A DNA stretch of 64,000 bases from Methylomonas paludis (lineage in GTDB: Bacteria > Pseudomonadota > Gammaproteobacteria > Methylococcales > Methylomonadaceae): positions 2,170,001-2,234,000 of the forward strand of contig NZ_CP073754.1 of NCBI RefSeq assembly GCF_018734325.1. The letters are read 5' to 3'. Position 1 is the first letter of the stretch, and the number at the start of each line of letters is the position of its first letter. Positions 43,885 to 55,074 of the stretch are shown here, in pieces. Under the pieces are notes generated by a model. It was not told the origin of the DNA and did no database searches. It worked only from the letters and a program-made list of their open reading frames with translations. Position numbers and translations under genes: made by a program.

Positions 43885-45496
43885 CTATTTTTTCTCTGTT
43901 ACTGGCTCTACTAGTTCCCAGCCTCCAGGGCAATTACTTATGTATGGATAATAGCCTTTTGGTTTTTTGCAATAGTGCCAGAATTTATCTTGTATATTGT
44001 GCTGTGCATTTAGTAATTTTTCAATTTTTTCAATATCAGTATTGTATATATGAAAATTCTTAAATATTGCAATTCTATTTAATAGTTCTGAGTTAAAAAC
44101 ATTATGGATATCCTTCGGATATTTATTGTATTTATTTAAGATATCTTCCGCAAGATTATATTTATTATTTAATGAATATGCTATCACTAATAATCCATTA
44201 GCTGATAGAGAGTCTGGCAAAAAGGAAATAGCTTTCTTTGCTGATTGAATCGCCTCAATAAATTGATGATTGGTGATATTGATCCTTGCAAGTAATTCAT
44301 ATTGATCTGCCAAAATCCTTTTAGTAGAGATACGCTCAGACTTTGCCAAAATATCATGCTCCAAAAGTCCTACTGATTTTTCCAACAGGCGAGTTGCTTT
44401 AGCCAATCCCGAAAACCCACGATCTATACTTACGTTAGCTAAGTCATGATAATTTCTACAAAGGGCAAAGACAATTTGGTATGAATTAGGATATTTATCA
44501 TTTAAATTCTCCAGAATTTCAAGAGCAGTTTTATAAGACTCTATGGCTTTATGACTATCTTGTTTTGAGAAGTAATAAAATCCTATTTTATTATAAAGCC
44601 TTGAAAGATACAGTCGATGGATTTTATTATCTTGATTATCGTTAGATAGTATTTCAAGCTCAGACAAAGCTTCGTTATACTTATCTATCATTAAATCAAA
44701 ATTATTGTAATATTGCATATTTTTGTAAAATTGTATATTATTTTGAGTAGAAAAAACTATTTCGTAACTATCTTGATAACCTAATATTGAGAAAATTTTA
44801 GAATAAACATAACCAGGCATATTTTGGCTGTTTGATTTCAGCCGATCTAATATTTTAACCATTTTTTCATTAGCTAAACTTTTCTCGGACGAGAGCATGG
44901 TAGTCCTATAGTACTGAGAGTAAATTGCAGATAATATATTTTCATAAAATGGTATTTCTGGATATTTTTTAGTGAGGTTTTCAAATTCACTAACCAAATT
45001 ATCTACGATATTTTCTATGCCATTTTGGTTATATACCTGGGAATAAAAGCCAAAATATAAATCATAGGCATGATAATCTGGATTATCTGGAAACTCATTG
45101 GATAACTCACTGAGATAGTTTTTAGACTCTTTAAAATAACTTTTTTCTGGGTCATATCCTTCCATTAAGGTTGAAATCACCCCCCTTTTATATAAAGACA
45201 AAGCTAATTCAAATTTATATTTTTTTAATTTAGGATGCTCGGCTACCAATGATTTTAAAAGTGTCAAGCCATTATCATAATCTACAGATGGAGATGTTTC
45301 AAAATCGCGGTAATTTATAAGCATAGGCAAGAAACTAGCTTGTATTTCACCAAAGTTTAATTTCATGAGAGTTACAGATTTTATGAATTTATATCTTGCC
45401 ACATCTGGATATTTAGCTAATAAAGAATCAATTAATACTAAGCCTTCTTCACCCACTTTGAATGCTGAATCAGTATCAAAAGTAATTTGCATTAAA
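43885..45496 (-). pseudogene. 3' half of the interrupted STAND-NTPase/TPR gene
   Basis: About 535 codons of tetratricopeptide-like repeats (YKFIKSVTLMKLNFGE, YKFELALSLYKRG, IGFYYFSKQDSHKAIESYKTALEIL, INITNHQFIEAIQSAKKAISFLP). Its natural start is at 49753, beyond IS copy 1. The sequence directly left of the IS ends with the 5-bp duplication TTAAA and reads on in frame (LMQITFDTDSAF) from the other half. A start codon inside the IS could still express this part alone, but without the NTPase. Confidence 0.85.
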
Positions 45497-47184
45497 CCTG
45501 AATCCGTGTTCAGGCTCGCATAATAACGCATAAGCCAATGATAAATAAGGTATAATATAGACTTTCTGTGTTCACCCAATTTGATTATGGCACGTTTTAA
45601 GCTAAAAGAATCCAAGAAGGAACTGACTTCCTATGCCGGGCTGTCGTTAATCGGCCAATGCCTGGAAGCCATCAATGTCGAAGCGGTGGTGGATGGACAA
45701 ATTCCGGTATCCCAAGGGATTAAGACCTCTGATTTATTGAAAACGATGGTCGGTCTGTTATGTATAGGCAAAAGCGATTTCGAAGCAGTTGAACCGTTTC
45801 GTGAGGATCGTTTTTTCAAGAAAGCATTGGATGTACGCAAGGTTCCTGGCAGTGTCTGGCTGCGGCAACGGCTTGATCGTATCAGCGGTAAGCTACTGGA
45901 ACCGTTGGACGAATGTTCGATTCGACTCATTGAGCGAATACAAGCCCCGATCACACCCCATAAAGGTTACGTCTGCCTGGATTTGGATACCTTCGTCATG
46001 GATCAGAGTGGCACCAAGAAGGAAGAGGTCAGCCGAACCTATCAAGGTGTGGATGGTTATACGCCGGTTGCGGCGTATATAGGCAATGAGGGCTGGTGTG
46101 TCGGCTTGGAGTTACGCCCCGGTCGCTGGCATTCATCGCTGGAGATTGATTATTTTTTAGAGCGGCTATTTCCTCGCGTTGAGCGTTTGGTTGCACCGAC
46201 TTTACCGGTACTGCTTCGCAAAGATTCAGGGTTTGATAGCGCCAAGCTGTTGTTTGCCATCGCCGATGAGAAAGTGCGCTGGGCGGCTATGGATCGGTGC
46301 TTTGACTACTTGGTCAAATGGAATCCCAGAAAACAGGACAAAACAGCTTGGGTCGAAAAAGCACAAGCAGCCGGAGCCTTTGTTGAAAAACGACCCGGTA
46401 AACGGGAAGCGTTAATGACGTTGATCGTAGAACGCGCCTGGAAAAAACAGATTCGTCATTTCAGACTGGTCATACGGGTCATTGAGCGCACCACGAATAA
46501 ACATGGACAGATGCTGTTGTTGCCGGAGGTAGAACTGGAAGGTTGGTGGACAAGTCTGGAGGAAGCGGAGGAAATGGTCATTGAACGCTATCGCGATCAC
46601 GGTACACATGAGCAATTCCATTCGGAATTCAAAACCGACCTGGATTTGGAGCGGTTACCCTCAGGTAAGTTTGAGACCAACGACTGCCTGTTGAGAATGG
46701 GCATGCTGGCCTATAACTGCTTGCGGCTGATTGGTCAACTGGGCTTGACGGGTCACTTGGCACCGATACGCCATCCTGCAAAGGTTACGAACCGTGCTGC
46801 AAGAAGTCATGTATCGAGCCGCTCAGGTCATCCATAAGCCCGGCAATGGTGGCTTGATTTGGGGCACGATTCGCCAGTCGCTAAAGTATTCGCTTTTTTG
46901 CAGGAGCGATTGGTGGTACAGCCTGGCTTTGCATCGGGATAATCCTGGGAAACAGAAACGGAAACGCAAGGTTTGAGCTGATTCTCAGGATTGAGAAGAG
47001 GATTGCTTGTCTGGATGTCTGGTTTTTCACTCGTGGAGAGCGGCAAAGCCGGAGAAACGTGGGATTTTTACCGTCAGGGGGTTGATGGGCGGCAGTTAAG
47101 CTGTGATGGGGGAACGTTATTTTTTAAAAAAAGCGTAAAAAACGCAGTGGCTACCCCGTAAACCCAAAGGAACACGGATTCAGG
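45497..47184 (+). mobile_element. IS1380-family element, copy 1 (inserted in the STAND gene)
   Basis: 1688 bp with 15-bp terminal inverted repeats CCTGAATCCGTGTTC, flanked by the target duplication TTAAA (45492-45496 and 47185-47189). Nearly identical to copy 2 but 9 bp shorter. Both missing pieces (8 bp and 1 bp) lie near the end of the transposase gene. Confidence 0.93.
45587..46942 (+). pseudogene. IS1380-family transposase, copy 1, frame disrupted
   Basis: Reads normally from ATG 45587 through the DDE core (DLDTFVMDQSGT, RKDSGFDS, HEQFHSEFKTD). An 8-bp deletion after CATCCTGCAAA near 46783 then shifts the frame to a stop at 46837. A further 1-bp loss near 46840 would restore frame but comes after that stop. 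About 38 C-terminal residues are lost relative to copy 2; activity is doubtful though the catalytic triad remains. Confidence 0.88.
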
Positions 47185-49753
47185 TTAAATTCTCAAGTTC
47201 ATAATAACTGACTGCCAAATTAAATTGGTAATTTATGTTATCTGGATGTTCAAAAAAAAGTCGTTTTTGTAAAAAAATAGCATTTTCTATTAATTTTTTA
47301 GCATTAATATTTTTATCTGTTTTGATTAAAAGTTTTGCCTGAGCAATCAAATTCAAGGCATAGGCATCTTGGTAATCACTAATGCCGGGTGACTTATCTA
47401 TCAAATCATCTAATATAGATTTTGCTTTTTCATATACATTTTTTGCATTTATCACATCGTTTTCATCAAGATATAGATTTCCTAAATTCGTATATGTTTG
47501 CGCCAACCTAAAAATATAACTTACATCAGAATTACTTATTGATAAACTTTCCAAGTTATTTATTAAATTAATATATAATTTTTCTGTGTCTTTATTGTTG
47601 TCAATATCGTCACTTAATTGTGCGGATTTTAATTCAACCTCGATTTGTTCACGTTTAAAATCTACGCTATCTTTAGCATTTTCTGCCAATTCATCATAAG
47701 CTTGCTTTGCTTGGATTACTAAAGAATTACGCAAACTTTCAGATTCCGGTTTATTAAGAAGTGTTGATTCTGCAACACTTAATAAAAAATCATGAATTAC
47801 CTTTCTAGCTTTATTCATATTCTCTTTTGCATGTGTGGCTTGATTTTCTGCTATGTCAGCCTGTTTGCTTGCGGTTTTCCAAAAAACCACAGAAATAAGA
47901 GTTAATATAAAGAGAGATATTAGCAAAAGTCGATTTAACCATAAACTTCTACTATGCACATTTTTACTGGCAACATAAAAATCATCTTGTAATTCCGTTA
48001 GCTTTCCTAATGAGCTATTTTTTACAAATGTATTCATTAAATCTAGATCAGGTGGTCGCCACAACGATCCACTTTTACGACCTGTATTACTCCAACTTTT
48101 AGCTGCTATATCAATTCTATCAAGTAAACGTTTATCTTCACGACAAGACTCTAACCATTCTCGTAATTCATACCAATTATTGATTAAAATATCATGTGTA
48201 ATTTCAATAAGCTCTTTACCATCATTGCTAGCTCCAAATGTGAGTAAACGTGAATCACGCGTTGCAAATTTACTTAGTACAATGCGTATAGTTTCGCGAT
48301 TGTCGTCTTTTGTGACTAAATCATTAACAAGTAGCTTACGTCTTGTATCAGGTGTCCCTTCGCCTAATTGTATCAACTTGACAAAAGCATTTCGGGCGAT
48401 TTTTTGCTCGGATGATGATAGTTGTTCATAAATTTGTTGTGCACATCTAGCTAATGCCCCACCAACGCCACCAATTTTGTTTAGTGTTTCTGTTGCGGAT
48501 GTGCCTTGTGTAATACCCTGCCAAATTTCACTAAGTGCGTGCTGCAACAGTGGTAAAGCACCTTCTCGACCAATACTTTGATCTATTAATAATTGTACAA
48601 CACCCTCCTCCAATATTTGACCTGACAATTGCGCAGGCTCAGTTATTGCTTCTCGAAGACACTGTTCGTCAAGTACTGGAACGATGATTGAGTTTTGGCT
48701 TAAATAAGTATTAAAATCTGGATTTATTTGAGTTTCCGATAGAAAATCGCTACGAAGTGTAATCAATAAACAAAAATTTGCAATAGGGTTATTTATTGCA
48801 GCACACAAATTAGATAAATATCGCTTCTCCATTTCTTTATCATTACATTGGAGAAATTCTTCAAACTGGTCGATCACTAATATTAACGTTTTACCATTTT
48901 GTTCATACATTTGACTAACAATACGCCTAAGACTTTCATAATCATTTTGCATTAACTCCAAAAATTCATGAGATTTTTTTGCTGGTAATTTATCTTCTAC
49001 TTCAACTAATTTTGCTAAACTAAATGCCAGCGCCTCTAATGGCTTGGCTGTCGGAACAGTTACAGCAATTTCATATTCTGGATAAAACTTTTTAATTAAA
49101 GGTATAAGTCCTGCTCGGGCAACAGAAGATTTTCCTGATCCAGAAGGCCCAATTAATGCCAATAACTTAGTAGAGGATGTCATTATAGTCTTAAAAAATG
49201 GAAATAATCGTTCTTCCAAAAACTGATTACGTCCAAAGAAAATACCAGCATCTTTTTCATCAAAAAAATATAAACCCATATATGGATTTTTATTTTTTAA
49301 TTCATTTGCAAATGACGCTTTAGGTGAATTATTTTTGCCTTTAATATCTATAAACCATTCCAATATAATTCTCAGAGAGCGGAATACAGATTTTATATTA
49401 TCTAATTCATATTTATCGATTACAGTTTTAATATTATTGTCTCGTCTTGGGTGCACGCCAATATTACTAAGAGATCGAACATGATGCATGTGAATAATAA
49501 TTATATTGTCAATGTGGCTATTAAGCTGGCTAATTGCGGTTTCCAGATTATCTTTTTTGCTAAAATTACGATTTAAAATACTTTCACATAAATTGTAAAC
49601 AATATGTTCTAATATTCTACGAGATCTCCACATTACAGGATCGTGTTTTTGTGCTTTAATTAATTCTCTTAAATCATCTTCAAATAATAATTGAATTTCT
49701 ACTTGTTCTAGAAAAGAATTAAGCTCTAATCTTTCTTTTTCCCATTCATTCAT
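47185..49753 (-). pseudogene. 5' half of a STAND-NTPase/TPR protein, cut by IS copy 1
   Basis: 856 authentic codons from ATG 49753. An N-terminal helical region (residues 1-150) precedes an nSTAND1-type NTPase: PYMGLYFFDEKDAGIFFGR leader, Walker A GPSGSGKSS near 204, Walker B LILVIDQFEEFL near 291 and a long helical arm. A membrane segment LLLISLFILTLISVVFW lies near 614 and the first TPR-like repeats follow. STAND NTPases of this kind sense a trigger and oligomerise; many are anti-phage sensors. Joined to 43885-45496 with one TTAAA removed, the frame is continuous and the parent protein would have about 1391 residues. Confidence 0.85.
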
Positions 49754-50032
49754 AAGTAATTTTGTATAGAAAATAAAAATAACAATTTTTCATAACCTTA
49801 AGTGACGAGAATCTAATAAATATCGGGGACTATAGAGCTCGCTTAAAAAAGTAATTGACAAATAAATTAGTTGTATAATACGGTGACTTTCAATGCTATT
49901 CTTAGTATAAGATATAATTTTGCCTTGATCTTGATGATCACAAGCGGCAGAAATTATTGCTACATCATATAAAATCTTACGTTTGTTAACATCGAAATGC
50001 AAATATCACTTTTTTTCAATGTGTTAAGAAAT

Positions 50033-51729
50033 CCTGAATCCGTGTTCCTTTGGGTTTACGGGGTAGCCACTGCGTTTTTTACGCTTTTTTTAAAAAATAA
50101 CGTTCCCCCATCACAGCTTAACTGCCGCCCATCAACCCCCTGACGGTAAAAATCCCACGTTTCTCCGGCTTTGCCGCTCTCCACGAGTGAAAAACCAGAC
50201 ATCCAGACAAGCAATCCTCTTCTCAATCCTGAGAATCAGCTCAAACCTTGCGTTTCCGTTTCTGTTTCCCAGGATTATCCCGATGCAAAGCCAGGCTGTA
50301 CCACCAATCGCTCCTGCAAAAAAGCGAATACTTTAGCGACTGGCGAATCGTGCCCCAAATCAAGCCACCATTGCCGGGCCTTATGGATGACCTGAGCGGC
50401 TCGATACATGACTTCTTGCAGCACGGTTCGTAACCGCCGACGTTTTGCAGGATGGCGTATCGGTGCCAAGTGACCCGTCAAGCCCAGTTGACCAATCAGC
50501 CGCAAGCAGTTATAGGCCAGCATGCCCATTCTCAACAGGCAGTCGTTGGTCTCAAACTTACCTGAGGGTAACCGCTCCAAATCCAGGTCGGTTTTGAATT
50601 CCGAATGGAATTGCTCATGTGTACCGTGATCGCGATAGCGTTCAATGACCATTTCCTCCGCTTCCTCCAGACTTGTCCACCAACCTTCCAGTTCTACCTC
50701 CGGCAACAACAGCATCTGTCCATGTTTATTCGTGGTGCGCTCAATGACCCGTATGACCAGTCTGAAATGACGAATCTGTTTTTTCCAGGCGCGTTCTACG
50801 ATCAACGTCATTAACGCTTCCCGTTTACCGGGTCGTTTTTCAACAAAGGCTCCGGCTGCTTGTGCTTTTTCGACCCAAGCTGTTTTGTCCTGTTTTCTGG
50901 GATTCCATTTGACCAAGTAGTCAAAGCACCGATCCATAGCCGCCCAGCGCACTTTCTCATCGGCGATGGCAAACAACAGCTTGGCGCTATCAAACCCTGA
51001 ATCTTTGCGAAGCAGTACCGGTAAAGTCGGTGCAACCAAACGCTCAACGCGAGGAAATAGCCGCTCTAAAAAATAATCAATCTCCAGCGATGAATGCCAG
51101 CGACCGGGGCGTAACTCCAAGCCGACACACCAGCCCTCATTGCCTATATACGCCGCAACCGGCGTATAACCATCCACACCTTGATAGGTTCGGCTGACCT
51201 CTTCCTTCTTGGTGCCACTCTGATCCATGACGAAGGTATCCAAATCCAGGCAGACGTAACCTTTATGGGGTGTGATCGGGGCTTGTATTCGCTCAATGAG
51301 TCGAATCGAACATTCGTCCAACGGTTCCAGTAGCTTACCGCTGATACGATCAAGCCGTTGCCGCAGCCAGACACTGCCAGGAACCTTGCGTACATCCAAT
51401 GCTTTCTTGAAAAAACGATCCTCACGAAACGGTTCAACTGCTTCGAAATCGCTTTTGCCTATACATAACAGACCGACCATCGTTTTCAATAAATCAGAGG
51501 TCTTAATCCCTTGGGATACCGGAATTTGTCCATCCACCACCGCTTCGACATTGATGGCTTCCAGGCATTGGCCGATTAACGACAGCCCGGCATAGGAAGT
51601 CAGTTCCTTCTTGGATTCTTTTAGCTTAAAACGTGCCATAATCAAATTGGGTGAACACAGAAAGTCTATATTATACCTTATTTATCATTGGCTTATGCGT
51701 TATTATGCGAGCCTGAACACGGATTCAGG
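50033..51729 (-). mobile_element. IS1380-family element, copy 2
   Basis: 1697 bp, 15-bp terminal inverted repeats, target duplication GAAAT (50028-50032 and 51730-51734). Inserted between genes upstream of the STAND gene, in opposite orientation to copy 1. Complete transposase. Confidence 0.94.
50275..51639 (-). CDS. IS1380-family transposase, copy 2 (complete)
   Basis: 454 residues from ATG 51639 (MARFKLKESKKELTSYAG); a TTG two codons earlier is an alternative. DDE transposase with Asp in CLDLDTFVMDQSGT near 125, Asp in RKDSGFDS near 203 and Glu in THEQFHSEFKTD near 330. The ISEcp1 group of the same family also gives 5-bp target duplications, matching what is seen here. It looks functional and could move the shortened copy 1 in trans. 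Confidence 0.93.
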   Translation of the reverse strand: MARFKLKESKKELTSYAGLSLIGQCLEAINVEAVVDGQIPVSQGIKTSDLLKTMVGLLCIGKSDFEAVEPFREDRFFKKALDVRKVPGSVWLRQRLDRISGKLLEPLDECSIRLIERIQAPITPHKGYVCLDLDTFVMDQSGTKKEEVSRTYQGVDGYTPVAAYIGNEGWCVGLELRPGRWHSSLEIDYFLERLFPRVERLVAPTLPVLLRKDSGFDSAKLLFAIADEKVRWAAMDRCFDYLVKWNPRKQDKTAWVEKAQAAGAFVEKRPGKREALMTLIVERAWKKQIRHFRLVIRVIERTTNKHGQMLLLPEVELEGWWTSLEEAEEMVIERYRDHGTHEQFHSEFKTDLDLERLPSGKFETNDCLLRMGMLAYNCLRLIGQLGLTGHLAPIRHPAKRRRLRTVLQEVMYRAAQVIHKARQWWLDLGHDSPVAKVFAFLQERLVVQPGFASG

Positions 51730-51734
51730 GAAAT

Positions 51735-52249
51735 GTAACAAATACTCATTTTATAGCTACCTGTTTTAGTTGATTAATATTTCAATAACTGAATTCTTGG
51801 AAACGGTTCGTAATCGTAATCGTAATTTAAATTTTTAGCCCCCTTTCCGAAGAATGGTCGAATTTTAGATTCGTAAACGGACAAAACCTGTAAAGCATCG
51901 CGAAAAGCATCAAGTAACCAGAACATATATCTCCCCCCCCTATTGGTTAGGAACCGTGCGAATTGGGCAAATTGGAACTGTAACTGGTATAAGTCTATTA
52001 TTTTTTCGTAAAAGTTGGGCGGAATTTTTTCGCCCAGATTTTCGCCTTTCCCAACCCAGTATTTTCAACCAACTAGACGCAAAGGATTGCCCTAATGCAT
52101 AATAAATTTTTCATTAGCCGCCAATCATAAATAATTGTTTTAATTGACTTTCCGTACAATATTCTGGTGCGATTCCCGCTGTTTTATTGCCCAAATCGCC
52201 CAACTACCATCTCTCTCAACATTCCATTAGTAGTTAGAGAGGTTCCAAA
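51735..52249. other. 515-bp gene-free region upstream of the second alpA
   Basis: No coding frame. Contains a CGTAAT triple repeat near 51809-51823, a run of nine C near 51931 and several AATTGGGC/GCCCAA words (51960, 52188). It probably holds the promoter and possibly the origin for the downstream alpA-primase module, but no clean iteron array is visible. Confidence 0.45.
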
Positions 52250-52492
52250 ATGTCACATAGAATATTAAGACTTCCAGCCATTTTAAAAGAACGAGGCCGG
52301 TCCCGTAGCGCCCATTATCTCGATATTCAAAACGGCCTGTTCACCAAACCAGTACAGATTGGCACCCGTGCGGTCGGTTGGCCTGATGCTGAATTGACAG
52401 CCTTGAACGCAGCACGTATTGCGGGCAAATCTGATGAAGAAATCCGCGCACTGGTTGTAAAACTGGAAGCTGCACGCAAGACTGCGCTATAG
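52250..52492 (+). CDS. AlpA-family regulator (second copy)
   Basis: 80 residues: MSHRILRLPAILKERGRSRSAHYLDIQNGLFTKPVQIGTR is the AlpA winged-helix pattern with a variant recognition helix, followed by GWPDAELTALNAARIAG. Different from the first AlpA (35706). Upstream of and almost touching the primase-like gene (10 bp apart), so it leads the second replication module. Likely a regulator of excision or element replication. Confidence 0.85.
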   Translation: MSHRILRLPAILKERGRSRSAHYLDIQNGLFTKPVQIGTRAVGWPDAELTALNAARIAGKSDEEIRALVVKLEAARKTAL

Positions 52493-52502
52493 GGAGTATA
52501 TG

Positions 52503-55061
52503 ATGAATGCTCCCCTGACAGTTTTTCCCATCAGTACGCTGGAAACCGATAAAACCGCTGAAACCTATTTTGTAAGCAATGCAGATTTTTTGCAGACAGT
52601 GTTTGGTGGCGATGCAAAAGATACCAAGCCTATCGTAGTTGGGTTCTCTGGTAATCCTAACAAAGTCACTAAAGGCGTTTGGTTTGGCCAGGTGTATCAG
52701 CAAGGCAAGACAGTGTTTTCGGTAGATTCCAATAATTATTTTAGTCTGGCAGACTTTCATCCAAATGATTCTGGTGAATACCGGCGCAAAAAAACACAAT
52801 TTAATGCGTTGTATGCCGTGGTGTTGGATGATGTAGGCAGCAAGGTTGATATTGATAGGTTGATACTGTTGCCAAGCTGGCTACTGGAAACATCACCTGG
52901 AAATTATCAAGCAGGCTATCTGTTGGATGTACCCTTAACTGATGGCCTTTTGGCTGATCGACTAGTGAATGCCATTATTACTGCACAGTTGTGCGATCCT
53001 GGCAACAATGGCCCGCGGGCTCGCTTGGCTCGTTTACCAGTCGGGGTGAATGGTAAGCATAGCCCGCCCTTTGTTTGCAGATTGGAAAAGTGGAATCCTG
53101 AATTGCGTTATTCAGTTGAGGATTTGGTTGAGGGTTTTCAGTTAGAGCTGCTGGAAAGCAAACGCCCAAAACCTAAATCAAAAAAGGAAGTTCAGGAACC
53201 ACATGTGGAAGGTGATCCTGTTTGGTTGCCGCAGCCGGAGGTTAATCCCGTGCTAACGGCTTTGAAGCATAGCGGTTTGTATAAAACACCCTTGGGCACT
53301 GGTAAGCACGATATTACCTGTCCATGGGTTTCAGAACATACTGATGCGGTAGATAGTGGTACGGCCTACTTTGAGCCGGATGCCAACTGGGCGATCGGTG
53401 GTTTTAAATGTATGCATGGCCATTGTGCTGGTCGTAATATTCGCAATCTGCTGGACTATCTTGATTTGCAGGCTAATGCGGTACGTATGAAGCCTACTAT
53501 CCGGGTGGTGAATGGTGAAATCCATCGGGTTGTGGATGCTGCCGAACTGGAATTGGCAAAATCTGGACTCTATTATCAGCAAGGTGGATTGATCGTTACG
53601 GTAATCACTGATCCGGGTACATTTGAAACCCGAGTACAGGATGTCCGGCAACCAGCTTTGGTCAGAGCTTTGGCAGGCGTGGCACGCTGGGAAAAGTATG
53701 ATGCTCGTGGTCAGGATTGGGTGGCTACTGATCCGCCTGGCAGACATGCCGGTGTGTTGTATGATTCTATCGAGTACAAACATCTAAATGTCATCAAAGG
53801 ATTGACTCGTCAACCTTATTTGCGTGGTAACGGCAGCTTGATGACCAAAGCAGGATATGACCCTGATACCCAAATGTTTGGGATGTTTGATGCACGTGAG
53901 TTCTATGTACCAGAAAATCCTAGCCGTAAAGATGCTGAAGAGGCTTTAGCATTATTGAAAGGCCTGTTCGAGGAATTCAGCTTTGCTCGTGAAACCGATC
54001 TTGCTGCCGCACTCGCTGCCATTTTGACCGCCACGGTACGTCCGAGCTTACCCCATGCCCCGATGTTTCATGTTCGTGCCCACATGGTCGGTTCAGGTAA
54101 ATCTTATCTCTGTGAATTGTTTACCGCATTTGCTACACCTCGCAAAGGCTCACCTTCCAGCTTTCCTGCTGATGATGAGGAATGCCGCAAAATGCTGTTG
54201 GCAGAATTGTTGTGCAGTCCGGCAGTCATAGAGTTTGATAATTTGACTTGTGATTTGCTGGCGCATAAGAGTTTATGTACGGTGCTAACCTCTGAACATT
54301 TCAGTGGCCGTATTTTAGGTATTTCCAAAATGGCAACCGTGAATACCCGCACCTTGTTTTTATCCAGTGGTAACAATGTCGGGCCGATCCAGGATATGTC
54401 CAGACGTTGCATTACGATTAATTTATCACCTCAATGTGAAATACCGGCAACCCGTAATTTTAAAAGACCGGATTTGATACAGGATGTACTGAATCTGCGC
54501 AGTGTTTATGTCTGTGCGGCATTGACTATTATACGTGCCTGGATATTTGCCGGCAGACCAATAACTGAAGTCAAATCGGTGAACAGCTTTGGTGAATGGT
54601 CAGCACTTTGCCGACAACCCTTGCTTTGGCTTGGCTGTGCCGATCCAGCTGTATCGGTATTTGAAGCCATGGCTGAAGATCCAGAGCGCGAAAACTTGTC
54701 CCGGTTGTTGAATGCATGGCACCAGAGGTTTGGTAACAAGCCCACCATGGTGCGCCAAGCTGTCTTTGAGGCACCTAGAGTGTTTCTTCAACATAACGAA
54801 CTCAAAGAAGTGTTTGAAGATATTGCCGAGGAACGCGGGGAAATTAATCGCCGCAGACTGGGTCGCTGGATAAAACGTAATTCAGGTCGCATTGTGGACG
54901 GCCTGCGTTTTGTTGCTGCTCCCGGTACCCGTTCTGCTGAAGCCTGGATGGTTGAATCGGTTTTATCGGTTCCATCGGTTTCTGATCCTGCATATCAAAA
55001 AACTGTCAACAATACAGAAATTAATGCAGATGAATATGCCCGCGCCAGTCGCGGCGAATAA
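52503..55061 (+). CDS. Primase/helicase-like replication protein
   Basis: 852 residues. The N-terminal part (about 40-230) resembles RepB-like primases (AVVLDDVGSKVDIDRL, TSPGNYQAGYLLD, GPRARLARLPVGVNGK). A Cys/His region follows (ITCPWVSEHTD, CMHGHCAGRN), then a C-terminal ATPase with VGSGKSYLCELF near 530 and VIEFDNLTCD. This layout matches primase-helicase fusions of plasmids and satellites. ATG at 52503 has GGGAG 6 nt upstream; ATG 52500 is also in frame. It carries 9-bp-period repeats at both ends. Confidence 0.8.
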   Translation: MNAPLTVFPISTLETDKTAETYFVSNADFLQTVFGGDAKDTKPIVVGFSGNPNKVTKGVWFGQVYQQGKTVFSVDSNNYFSLADFHPNDSGEYRRKKTQFNALYAVVLDDVGSKVDIDRLILLPSWLLETSPGNYQAGYLLDVPLTDGLLADRLVNAIITAQLCDPGNNGPRARLARLPVGVNGKHSPPFVCRLEKWNPELRYSVEDLVEGFQLELLESKRPKPKSKKEVQEPHVEGDPVWLPQPEVNPVLTALKHSGLYKTPLGTGKHDITCPWVSEHTDAVDSGTAYFEPDANWAIGGFKCMHGHCAGRNIRNLLDYLDLQANAVRMKPTIRVVNGEIHRVVDAAELELAKSGLYYQQGGLIVTVITDPGTFETRVQDVRQPALVRALAGVARWEKYDARGQDWVATDPPGRHAGVLYDSIEYKHLNVIKGLTRQPYLRGNGSLMTKAGYDPDTQMFGMFDAREFYVPENPSRKDAEEALALLKGLFEEFSFARETDLAAALAAILTATVRPSLPHAPMFHVRAHMVGSGKSYLCELFTAFATPRKGSPSSFPADDEECRKMLLAELLCSPAVIEFDNLTCDLLAHKSLCTVLTSEHFSGRILGISKMATVNTRTLFLSSGNNVGPIQDMSRRCITINLSPQCEIPATRNFKRPDLIQDVLNLRSVYVCAALTIIRAWIFAGRPITEVKSVNSFGEWSALCRQPLLWLGCADPAVSVFEAMAEDPERENLSRLLNAWHQRFGNKPTMVRQAVFEAPRVFLQHNELKEVFEDIAEERGEINRRRLGRWIKRNSGRIVDGLRFVAAPGTRSAEAWMVESVLSVPSVSDPAYQKTVNNTEINADEYARASRGE
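52542..52568 (+). repeat. 9-bp-period repeat at the start of the primase-like gene
   Basis: GAAACCGAT, AAAACCGCT, GAAACCTAT in tandem. ACCGATAAAACCG (52545-52557) is the exact reverse complement of 54958-54970 at the gene's 3' end. Confidence 0.65.
54956..54982 (-). repeat. 9-bp-period repeat at the end of the primase-like gene, inverted
   Basis: ATCGGTTTT, ATCGGTTCC, ATCGGTTTC in tandem (encoding SVLSVPSVS), the reverse-complement family of 52542-52568. Confidence 0.65.
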
Positions 55062-55074
55062 AGGAGAACTACCC

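Noticed and set aside
49790-50002. 70-codon frame upstream of the STAND gene
   Set aside because: Needs a TTG start preceded closely by a stop, has no ribosome site or recognisable motif, and lies in AT-rich leader DNA.
45497-51729. Copies 1 and 2 of the IS forming a composite transposon or a hairpin-inverted segment
   Set aside because: Each copy has its own matching 5-bp duplication on both sides, and the STAND halves join in frame across copy 1, so they inserted independently and the segment between them has not been inverted.
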